Below, in pieces: positions 44,833 through 51,884 of a DNA stretch of 64,000 bases (the stretch's first letter is position 1; the number at the start of each line of letters is the position of its first letter). The DNA is from Rubrivivax sp. (lineage in GTDB: Bacteria; Pseudomonadota; Gammaproteobacteria; Burkholderiales; Burkholderiaceae_C): assembly GCA_027489455.1 (NCBI GenBank), contig JAIXZR010000136.1, positions 1 to 64,000 on the forward strand, read 5' to 3'. Both the position numbers and the translations under genes were made by a program. Under the pieces are notes generated by a model. It ran no database searches and had not been told where the DNA came from. It worked only from the letters and a program-made list of their open reading frames with translations.

Positions 44833-45282
44833 ATGTATGCCATCAATGTCCGTGACCATTTCATGATCGCCCACAGCTTCCGCGGCGACGTCTTCGGGCC
44901 GGCGCAGCGCCTGCACGGCGCCACCTACGTCGTCGATCTGGAACTGCAGCGCGAAGCGCTGGACGCCGACGGCATCGTCGTCGACATCGGCCTGGCCACG
45001 CAGGTGCTGCGCGAAGAGCTGGCGGCGCTGAACTTCCGCAACCTGGACGAGCTGCCGCAGTTCGCCGGCCGCAACACCACGACCGAGTTCCTGGCGCGCG
45101 AGATCTTCGACCGCATCGCCGCGCGCATCGCCGCCGGCGCGCTGGGCCCGCACGCGCTGCCGGGCCCGGGCACGCCAGGGCTGGCCCGCATGCGCGTGCG
45201 GCTGAACGAATCGCACGTGGCCTGGGCCGCCTACGAAGCGCCGCTGCCGGCGGCCGGGCGCACGGCCAGCGATGGCGGCTGA
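44833..45282 (+). CDS. 6-pyruvoyl-tetrahydropterin synthase-like protein lacking key residues
   Basis: A 149-residue protein of the PTPS/QueD fold, seen from [11 protein letters not shown] (6-16), RLHGATYVV (26-34), [10 protein letters not shown], and the ending [19 protein letters not shown]14 and H28 match two of the three zinc histidines. The third is Ala30 (HGA instead of HGH), and the catalytic Cys four residues before H28 is Ala24. It is therefore unlikely to do standard QueD or PTPS chemistry. It ends inside the glycosyltransferase gene (11-base overlap). Confidence 0.85.
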   Translation: MYAINVRDHFMIAHSFRGDVFGPAQRLHGATYVVDLELQREALDADGIVVDIGLATQVLREELAALNFRNLDELPQFAGRNTTTEFLAREIFDRIAARIAAGALGPHALPGPGTPGLARMRVRLNESHVAWAAYEAPLPAAGRTASDGG

Positions 45283-46357
45283 CCGCCAGCTGGCCTTCCT
45301 GCTGCCCGGCGACTGGCACACGCCCACGGGCGGGTACCAGTACGACCGCCGCATCGCCCAGGCCCTGGTGGAAGACGGCTGGCAAGTGGCCCCGCTGCAC
45401 GCCGACGGCGCCTGGCCGCAGCCCGAAGCCGCCACGCTGGCGCAGGCGGCCGCGTTGGTCGACGCCCTGCCCGACGGCCGACGCGTGCTGGCCGACGGCC
45501 TGGCCTACGGCGTGCTGGACACCCTGGTAGCCCGCCATGCCCGCCGGCTGCGCTGGGTGGCCCTGGTGCACCACCCGCTGCACCTGGAAGCCGGCCTGCC
45601 CGCCGCCCGCCGCGCCGCGCTGCAGGCCAGCGAGGCACGCGCGCTGCAGCACGCCCGCCAGGTGGTGGTGACGAGCGCGCACACCGCGCAGGACGTGGCC
45701 GCGCTGGGCGTGCCGGCCGGGCGCATCGCGGTCGTTGAACCCGGCACCGATCCGGCGCCCGCCGCCGCGGCATCGCCGCCGGTCGCGCCGGTCGCAACGG
45801 ACGGCGCCCCAGCCCCGGTGCAGCTGCTGTGCGTGGCCACGCTGACGCCGCGCAAGGGGCACGATCTGCTGCTGCAGGCCCTGGCCGGGCTGGCCGCCCT
45901 GCCCTGGCAGCTGCACTGCGTGGGCAGCCTGCAGCGCGACCCGGCCACGGCCCGGCAGCTGCAAGCCGCAGCGCAGGCCGCCGGGCTGGGCGCGCGCGTG
46001 GCCTGGCATGGCGAGATCGACGCCGCGCAGCTGCAGACGCACTATGCCGCAGCCGATCTGCTGGTGCTGCCTTCACGGCACGAGGGCTACGGCATGGTCG
46101 TGGCCGAAGCCCTGGCCGCCGGCCTGCCAGTGCTGGCCAGCGATGCCGGCGCGCTGGCGCAAACCCTGCCGCCGCAGGCCGGCTGGCATGTGCCGGCCGG
46201 CGACGCCGCGGCCCTGCAGGCGGCGCTGCAGCGTCTGATCACGGACCCCGCGCTGCGCGCTCGCCTGGCTGCAGGCGCCCGCGCCGCCGGCCGCCAGCTG
46301 CCCGGCTGGCCCGCCCAGGCCCGCCGCCTGGCCGCGGTGCTGGACGCCCTGCCGTGA
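45272..46357 (+). CDS. GT4-family glycosyltransferase
   Basis: A 361-residue retaining glycosyltransferase with GT-B fold. It shows the N-terminal [53 protein letters not shown] and the donor-site [20 protein letters not shown] with the E-x7-E pair of GT4 enzymes. The acceptor is unknown. It is linked by overlaps to the PTPS-like gene before and the methyltransferase gene after (GTGA). Confidence 0.92.
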   Translation: MAADRQLAFLLPGDWHTPTGGYQYDRRIAQALVEDGWQVAPLHADGAWPQPEAATLAQAAALVDALPDGRRVLADGLAYGVLDTLVARHARRLRWVALVHHPLHLEAGLPAARRAALQASEARALQHARQVVVTSAHTAQDVAALGVPAGRIAVVEPGTDPAPAAAASPPVAPVATDGAPAPVQLLCVATLTPRKGHDLLLQALAGLAALPWQLHCVGSLQRDPATARQLQAAAQAAGLGARVAWHGEIDAAQLQTHYAAADLLVLPSRHEGYGMVVAEALAAGLPVLASDAGALAQTLPPQAGWHVPAGDAAALQAALQRLITDPALRARLAAGARAAGRQLPGWPAQARRLAAVLDALP

Positions 46358-47400
46358 CGGACAGCGCGGCGGCCAGCGCCCCCGCCGGCTTCAGCGCCCG
46401 CTGGCTGCAGCAGCGCGAAGCCTTCGACGCCCGCGCCCGCGACGCAGCGGCGCCCACGCTGGGCCTGCAGCACCTGCAGGCCTGGCGCGCGCAACGGCTG
46501 GCCGGCCCGGCCCCGGCCACCCCCGCGCTGCCGCCGCTGCGCGTGCTGGACCTGGCTTGTGGCACGGGTGCCAACCTGCGCTGGCTGGCACCGCGGCTGG
46601 GCGGGGCCCAGCAATGGCTGGCCGTGGACCACGACGCCGCGCTGCTGCGGGCCTGGCCGGCGGCGCTGGCGCGCGCGCAAGCCGGGCCGCCGCTGGCGGG
46701 CCATCTCCCCGCGCCGGGGGGCGCCCGCCACGGCATCGGCCACCCGCTGGTGCACGCCGGCCCGGGCTTCCGCGCCGAGATCGTGCGCCAGCAGGCCGAT
46801 CTGTCGCAGTCGCTGGACGCCCTGCCCTGGCACGCCGCGCACCTGGTGACGGCGTCGGCGCTGCTGGATCTGGTGGGCCAGCCGTGGCTGCAGGCGTTCG
46901 TCGCGGCCGCTGCGCGGGCACGCGTGGCCGTGCTGGTGGCGCTGACGGTGGACGGGCGCGACAACTGGGGCCCGGCAGGCATGCCGGCGGCCGGGCGGGC
47001 GACTTCACCCGCGTCACCCGCGTCACCCACGCAGGCCCAGGCGCTGGCGGCTGACGATGCGCATGTCGCCGCCCTCTTTGCGGCCCACCAGCAGCGCGAC
47101 AAGGGCCTGGGCGGCCCGGCCCTGGGGCCGGCGGCGGCCCGGGCGCTGGTGCGGGCACTGCGCCAGGCGGGCTACCGCGTGCAGGCCGCGCGCAGCGACT
47201 GGCAGCTGCCGGGCGCAGGCGACCCCGCCGCCGCCCGCCTGCAGCGCGCGCTGATCCGCGGCATGGCAGGCGCCGCGATCGAGCAATCCCCCGCCGACGC
47301 CGCGCGCGTGCTGGCCTGGCGGCGGCAGCGGCTGGCGGCGGCGCGCCGCTGCACCCTGAGCATCGGCCACCTGGACGTGCTGGGGCTGCCGCCCGATTGA
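46354..47400 (+). CDS. Class I SAM-dependent methyltransferase
   Basis: A 348-residue methyltransferase; the SAM motif is VLDLACGTGANLRWLAPRLG (about 59-78), followed by WLAVDHDAALL for the acidic residue that binds the ribose. It starts at GTG overlapping the glycosyltransferase stop. The N-terminal region has a helical cap and there is an Ala/Pro/Thr/Ser-rich insertion near 210-230. Substrate unknown; presumably it methylates the product of the neighbouring enzymes. Confidence 0.85.
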   Translation: MTDSAAASAPAGFSARWLQQREAFDARARDAAAPTLGLQHLQAWRAQRLAGPAPATPALPPLRVLDLACGTGANLRWLAPRLGGAQQWLAVDHDAALLRAWPAALARAQAGPPLAGHLPAPGGARHGIGHPLVHAGPGFRAEIVRQQADLSQSLDALPWHAAHLVTASALLDLVGQPWLQAFVAAAARARVAVLVALTVDGRDNWGPAGMPAAGRATSPASPASPTQAQALAADDAHVAALFAAHQQRDKGLGGPALGPAAARALVRALRQAGYRVQAARSDWQLPGAGDPAAARLQRALIRGMAGAAIEQSPADAARVLAWRRQRLAAARRCTLSIGHLDVLGLPPD

Positions 47401-47409
47401 GGGCGGCCC

Positions 47410-48459
47410 TCAGCCGCCGGGCGCGGCAGCGGCCCGGTCCGGGGCCAGGGCCAGGTCCAGGTCCAGGTCCAGGTCCAGATCCCAGAGCATGTCGTCGCCC
47501 AGCGCCAGGCGGCGTGCCGGTGGGCGCAGGCAATCGGCCATGCGCAGCGGCGCAGGCTGCTGCAGGCCGCGACGCCCGGCGCCGATGATCACGGGCGCCG
47601 TCACCAGGTGCAGGCGCTGCAGCAGCCCGGCAGCCAGGCAGCGCGACACCGTCACGCCGCCGCCTTCCACCAGCAGCACGCGCACGCCGCGCTGTGCCAG
47701 TGCGGCGAAGGCCAGCGCCAGCTGCGGGCCGGGCCGGGCTGCGGGTGCGCCTTCGGCGGCAGGGCCTGCCGGCAGCAGGCCGTCCACCGCCAGCACTTCG
47801 GCGCCGCCGGGGGCCCGGCGCGCCTGGGCGGCCGCGGCATGCCGGCTGTCGCACAGCCACAGCGTGGGCGCCCGCCCGTCGCTCAGCACCCGCGCCCGGC
47901 CATCCAGCCGGGCAGCCGGGTCCAGCACCACGCGCAGCGGTTGCGGGCCGGGCACGTGGCGGGTCGTGAGCTGCGGGTCGTCGGCCGCCACCGTGCCGGC
48001 ACCCACCAGCACCGCATCGCACAGCGCGCGCAGGCGGTGCAGGTGCACCAGGCTCTGCGGGCCGGTGACGTAGTACGAATCACCGCTGGCCGTGGCCACG
48101 CAGCCGTCCAGGCTCTGGCCCAGCTGGCCCAGCGCCCAGGGCCGGGCGGGCGCAGCCGGGGTGGCCGCATCGTCGGCCGCCCAGCGCGCGGCCAGCAGCG
48201 GCGCGTACAGCGACAGCCAGTCGGCGCTGGCGGGCGTGATCGCATCGGCCAGGCCGTGGGCGCAGGCGCTGGCGTTGCCGGCCGCCCCGCCCGGCTGCCA
48301 GGCCCGCCATGCCGCGCGAGCCGCCGCCCGGCCCGCGGGGCCAGCGCTGCGCGCCTGCAGCAGGACCTGCCAGAGCGCCGGCCAGTCGGCCGGCATGGGC
48401 ACGGCAGGGCTGGCCGGGGCCGGGGCCGGCCCGGGCGGGTGGGGTGGGCGGGACGACAT
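47410..48459 (-). CDS. RibD-type reductase domain protein
   Basis: A 349-residue protein containing the RibD C-terminal reductase (DHFR-like) fold from about residue 109: LGQLGQSLDGCVAT, LHRLRALCDAVLVGAGTVAADDPQLT, RPGPQLALAFAAL and VRVLLVEGGGVTVSRCL. The N-terminal 100 residues are Pro/Ala/Trp-rich; no deaminase motifs (HAE/PCxxC) are present, so it is reductase-only. The C-terminus has a Leu-Asp repeat encoded by a hexanucleotide repeat. It points against its neighbours and diverges from the GTP cyclohydrolase II gene. Confidence 0.85.
   Translation of the reverse strand: MSSRPPHPPGPAPAPASPAVPMPADWPALWQVLLQARSAGPAGRAAARAAWRAWQPGGAAGNASACAHGLADAITPASADWLSLYAPLLAARWAADDAATPAAPARPWALGQLGQSLDGCVATASGDSYYVTGPQSLVHLHRLRALCDAVLVGAGTVAADDPQLTTRHVPGPQPLRVVLDPAARLDGRARVLSDGRAPTLWLCDSRHAAAAQARRAPGGAEVLAVDGLLPAGPAAEGAPAARPGPQLALAFAALAQRGVRVLLVEGGGVTVSRCLAAGLLQRLHLVTAPVIIGAGRRGLQQPAPLRMADCLRPPARRLALGDDMLWDLDLDLDLDLALAPDRAAAAPGG
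47445..47480. repeat. Hexanucleotide tandem repeat (ccaggt) in the reductase gene
   Basis: Four exact ccaggt units at 47451-47474, flanked by the near-copies ccaggg and ccagat, encoding an alternating Leu-Asp stretch at the protein's C-terminus. Units are a multiple of three, so slippage would change length without a frameshift. Confidence 0.85.
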
Positions 48460-48534
48460 CGCCGCATCATCGCAGGCGCGGTGATTCCGGCCCCCCGCCA
48501 GCCAGGGCGGCATCGAGCGGCTATCCTGCCCCCG
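48460..48534. promoter_or_regulatory. Divergent promoter region between reductase and GTP cyclohydrolase II genes
   Basis: Seventy-five bases between two start codons in opposite directions. It must contain both promoters. I see no convincing hexamers and no FMN-riboswitch-like elements. Confidence 0.35.
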
Positions 48535-49773
48535 ATGAGTTTGCCTGCCCCCTCCCCTGCCAGCGTCGCGGCCTGGCTGGGCCATGCCACCGATGCCGCC
48601 GCCACGGCCGATGTGCTGCGCGACCGCTGCCGCGTCGAACTTCGCCGCGGCCGCCCGCTGGCGCTGCGCCTGGACGCCGGCAGCGGCTGGCTGCTGCTGG
48701 CCGCGGTCGAGACCCTGGGCGATGCCTGGCTGCAACGCCTGCTGCAGGCCGCACCCGGGCCGCGCTTGCTGCTCAGCGCCGAAAGGCTGCAGGCGATCGG
48801 CCGGCCCACGGCCACACCGCAGGCCGTCCCTGTACCGCCGGGCGCCAGCCTGGCGATGCTGCGGCCCTGGGCCGCGCTGGCGCCGCTGCCGGGGGCTGTG
48901 CCGCCGGGCTTCAGCGCCGCCGGCCCGGCGGAGGGCGAAGCCCCGGCCTGGGCGGCCGCACTGGCGCTGTGCAAGCGCGCGCGGCTGGTGCCGGCGCTGC
49001 TGCTGCAGCGGCTGGACGCCAGCGCCCAGGCCGCGCTGGCGCAGGCCCAGGTGCTGTGCCTGGCCCCGGCCGACCTGGGCGCCCTGGACGAAGCCCTGCC
49101 GCGCGATGCCGGCGCCGCACCCGCGCCACACGCACCGCCGGCGGGCGCCCCGCAGCCGCAGCCCGCACGGCTGCTGCGCGTGAGCGACGCGCACGTGCCG
49201 CTGACGGCCGAGGAAGACTGCACCCTGGTGCTGTTCCGCGAAGCCGATGGCGAGGCCGAGCACCTGGCGGTGATCGTCGGCCAGCCGCCGGCCGACGCGC
49301 CGGTGCCGGTGCGCCTGCATTCGGCCTGCCTGACGGGCGATCTGCTGGGCAGCCTGCGCTGCGATTGCGGCCCCCAGCTGCAGCGCGCAGTGGCGCGGCT
49401 GGCCGAGACCGGCGGCGTGCTGCTGTACCTGGCGCAGGAAGGCCGCAGCACCGGCCTGGCCAACAAGCTGCGCGCCTACCGGCTGCAGGACGAAGGCCTG
49501 GACACGCTGCAGGCCGATCGCCACCTGGGCTTCCGCGATGACGAACGCGATTTCAGCGTCGCCGCCGCGATGCTGCTGGCCCTGGGCCACACGCGCATCC
49601 AGCTGCTGACGAACAACCCGCAGAAGATCGCCGCGCTGCGCCAGGGCGGCATCGAGGTCGTGGATCGCCTGCCCCTGCACGGCCAGGTGAACAGCCACAA
49701 CGAGCGCTACCTGCGCACCAAGCAGCAGGCCGGCCACCTGGGGCTGGACAGCGTGGCCGCTAGCAGCGACTGA
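48535..49773 (+). CDS. GTP cyclohydrolase II with unfamiliar N-terminal half
   Basis: A 412-residue protein. The C-terminal half (about 205-400) is a GTP cyclohydrolase II domain: VRLHSACLTGDLLGSLRCDCG supplies the zinc cysteines C265, C276, C278, YLAQEGRSTGLANKLRAY is the GTP-binding/active-site segment, and LTNNPQKIAALRQGGI follows. GTP cyclohydrolase II opens GTP to the first riboflavin intermediate. The N-terminal half (1-190) has none of the motifs of DHBP synthase that partners this domain in RibBA. The housekeeping ribBA is expected elsewhere, so this is probably a specialised copy. Confidence 0.88.
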   Translation: MSLPAPSPASVAAWLGHATDAAATADVLRDRCRVELRRGRPLALRLDAGSGWLLLAAVETLGDAWLQRLLQAAPGPRLLLSAERLQAIGRPTATPQAVPVPPGASLAMLRPWAALAPLPGAVPPGFSAAGPAEGEAPAWAAALALCKRARLVPALLLQRLDASAQAALAQAQVLCLAPADLGALDEALPRDAGAAPAPHAPPAGAPQPQPARLLRVSDAHVPLTAEEDCTLVLFREADGEAEHLAVIVGQPPADAPVPVRLHSACLTGDLLGSLRCDCGPQLQRAVARLAETGGVLLYLAQEGRSTGLANKLRAYRLQDEGLDTLQADRHLGFRDDERDFSVAAAMLLALGHTRIQLLTNNPQKIAALRQGGIEVVDRLPLHGQVNSHNERYLRTKQQAGHLGLDSVAASSD

Positions 49774-49782
49774 CCGGCAGGC

Positions 49783-50604
49783 TCAGCCCGGCCCGGGCGG
49801 GGGATCCATCGCCGCGGTTTCCGCCAGCAGCTGCACCAGCCGGCCGGCCAGATGGTCCAGCACCAAGGCGCCCTTGGCCGCGCTGGCGGCGGTGGCGTCG
49901 CCGCAGGCGCCATGGGGGTTCAGATCCTGCGTCATCCAGCCGATGCCGACCGGCTTCTCTGCCCCCAGCAGCCCGCCGCGGCGCGCCAGCTCCGCGCCCA
50001 GGCTGGGGAAATCGGCCAGTGCCGGCTGGCGCACCAGATCCGGCCGCAGGTGCAGCAGCAGCGATGTCTCGACCGCGCCGCCGTGCAGGCCGTGGGCCAG
50101 CTCGTCGGCTTCGAACAGCCCGGGCGGCACGCCGAAGGAAAAGCTGTGCGCCCGCACCACCAGCAGGCCATGCGCCACGCGCAGGCGCAGCGCGGCCTGG
50201 TCGACGTGCGCGCGCTGGCCGCCGTGGCTGTTGAAGATCACGAGCTTCTTCACCCCCGCGCGGGCCACGCCGCGGCCCACGGCTAGCCACAGGCCCAGCA
50301 GGTCGTTCAGATCGGCGCTGAGCGTGCCGGCAAAGGCGCTGTGCTCCAGGCTGTCGCCAACGTTCAGCGCCGGCAGCACCAGCACCTGGGCGCTGGCCGG
50401 CAGGCGCTGCAGGGCCTGCGCCACCACGCCCTGGTTGATGATGGCGTCGGTGGCCAGCGGCAGGTGGGGGCCGTGCTGCTCGATCGCGGCCACAGGCAGC
50501 AGCGCGACGGTGCGAGCCGGGTCCACACGCGCGAAATCGGTGGTCGCCAGGTCTTGCCAGTAGCCGCTGGGCAGGGGGGCCGGGATGGCAGGGGGCAGGG
50601 TCAT
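49783..50604 (-). CDS. Creatininase-family amidohydrolase
   Basis: A 273-residue metal-dependent amidohydrolase. The metal motif EQHGPHLPLATD is exact (near 42-53) and VIFNSHGGQ and GGAVETSLLL carry further family features. Members include creatininase, the mycofactocin MftE peptidase and the archaeal riboflavin-pathway formamide hydrolase ArfB. The last is of interest because its substrate comes from GTP, and a GTP cyclohydrolase II gene ends 9 bases away. It is convergent with that gene. Confidence 0.9.
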   Translation of the reverse strand: MTLPPAIPAPLPSGYWQDLATTDFARVDPARTVALLPVAAIEQHGPHLPLATDAIINQGVVAQALQRLPASAQVLVLPALNVGDSLEHSAFAGTLSADLNDLLGLWLAVGRGVARAGVKKLVIFNSHGGQRAHVDQAALRLRVAHGLLVVRAHSFSFGVPPGLFEADELAHGLHGGAVETSLLLHLRPDLVRQPALADFPSLGAELARRGGLLGAEKPVGIGWMTQDLNPHGACGDATAASAAKGALVLDHLAGRLVQLLAETAAMDPPPGPG

Positions 50605-50643
50605 GGGCACAGTGAAGGAAGCGGAGGAAGGGCGGTCGGGGTT

Positions 50644-51723
50644 TCAACGCCCCGGGGGCTGCAGGTAAGGATCGTCCGGGTCGGCGGCGGCATCGGGCAG
50701 CGCCGGCGCGGCGTCGGGCCAGCCCGTGATGGCCAGCGCCACGGCCAGGGCGGCCGGCACGGCCGCCAGCAGCACCGGCGCCAGCACCGGCCAGCGGCCG
50801 GGGCGGGGCGCGCCCGCGCGCAGGCCGGCCAGCGCCGCGGGGGCCAGGGCGCAGGCCAGCACCAGCAGCACCGCAGCCCGCGCCAGGGTGGGCGTGGGCG
50901 CGGCCAGGGCCCATGTCCAGCCCAGCGCCAGCCAGAACAGGGCCAACACGGCGGTGACGACGCGCAACAGCGGCCCGGCGGCCAGCGCAGGCAGCACGGC
51001 CCGGCCCGACGCCTGCCGCCACCGCGGCCACCGCGGCCAGACGGCGCCCAGCACGACGGCCATGCCGGCCGCCGCCAGCGTGGCGGCCAGTTGCGCCAGC
51101 AGCAGTGACCCCGCCACGGCGCAGACCCCCGCCAGGCCCAGCGCCGCGACGACCAGCGCCAGCGCCGGGGCGGTGGCCGCTGCTGCGGCGGTGCGCAGGC
51201 CGGGTGCGGCGCCAGTGGCATGGCCCCGGCTGCCGCGATCCTTGCCATCGTCATCGTCATTGCCACTCTCCAGGCCACGGCCGGCGCCAGCCGCCAGCAG
51301 GGCCAGCAGTGCCAGGCCCAGACCGGCCACCCCGGCCGTGGCCCAGAGCGGGGCCGCTGGCGGCTGCGCGGTACCCGCCGCCTGCGCCGTGCCGGCTGCA
51401 GGCCAGCCGCCCTGCAGCCACAGCATCGCGCCCAGCCAGGCCACCCCCAGCACCCAGGGCCCCCAGCGCCGCACGGGCCTGGGAGCGCTGCACGCGGCCA
51501 GCAGGGCCAGCAGCAGCGCCAGCACGGCCACCCAGGGCAGCTTCTGCGCCCGCGAGGCCGCCGGCCAGTCCAGCCCCGGCCACCAGGCCAGCGCCAAGAC
51601 CCAGCCCGCCAGCGCGCCCAGCGGCGCCCAGCGCGGCCCCATCCAGGCGCGCAGCGCCAGCAGGCCAGCCAGCGCCAGCAGCAGCGGCAGCACGAGGCTC
51701 TGGGTCAGGGGGTGATGCAGCAT
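50644..51723 (-). CDS. Multi-pass membrane protein of unknown function
   Basis: A 359-residue, Ala/Leu/Trp-rich protein with about nine to ten hydrophobic segments and a charged loop (ESGNDDDDGKDRGSRGHAT, about 151-169). I recognise no family. The gene is co-directional with the creatininase gene 39 bases downstream. Long open frames occur on both strands here, so the gene rests mainly on the regular hydrophobic pattern and the charged loop. Confidence 0.55.
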   Translation of the reverse strand: MLHHPLTQSLVLPLLLALAGLLALRAWMGPRWAPLGALAGWVLALAWWPGLDWPAASRAQKLPWVAVLALLLALLAACSAPRPVRRWGPWVLGVAWLGAMLWLQGGWPAAGTAQAAGTAQPPAAPLWATAGVAGLGLALLALLAAGAGRGLESGNDDDDGKDRGSRGHATGAAPGLRTAAAAATAPALALVVAALGLAGVCAVAGSLLLAQLAATLAAAGMAVVLGAVWPRWPRWRQASGRAVLPALAAGPLLRVVTAVLALFWLALGWTWALAAPTPTLARAAVLLVLACALAPAALAGLRAGAPRPGRWPVLAPVLLAAVPAALAVALAITGWPDAAPALPDAAADPDDPYLQPPGR

Positions 51724-51884
51724 CGGGTGGGCAGGCGGCTGCGCCAGTTGGCGCCGCCGGGCGGCGGCTGCGGTGCATCATCGCCGCAAACGGCGCCCGG
51801 GCGGTTGCCGCCACCTTCGGGCGCCGCTTTCGCCCGGGGTTCTCGCCGCTTGCTCTCACCCCTTGCTCACCCAGGGCCATCGCC

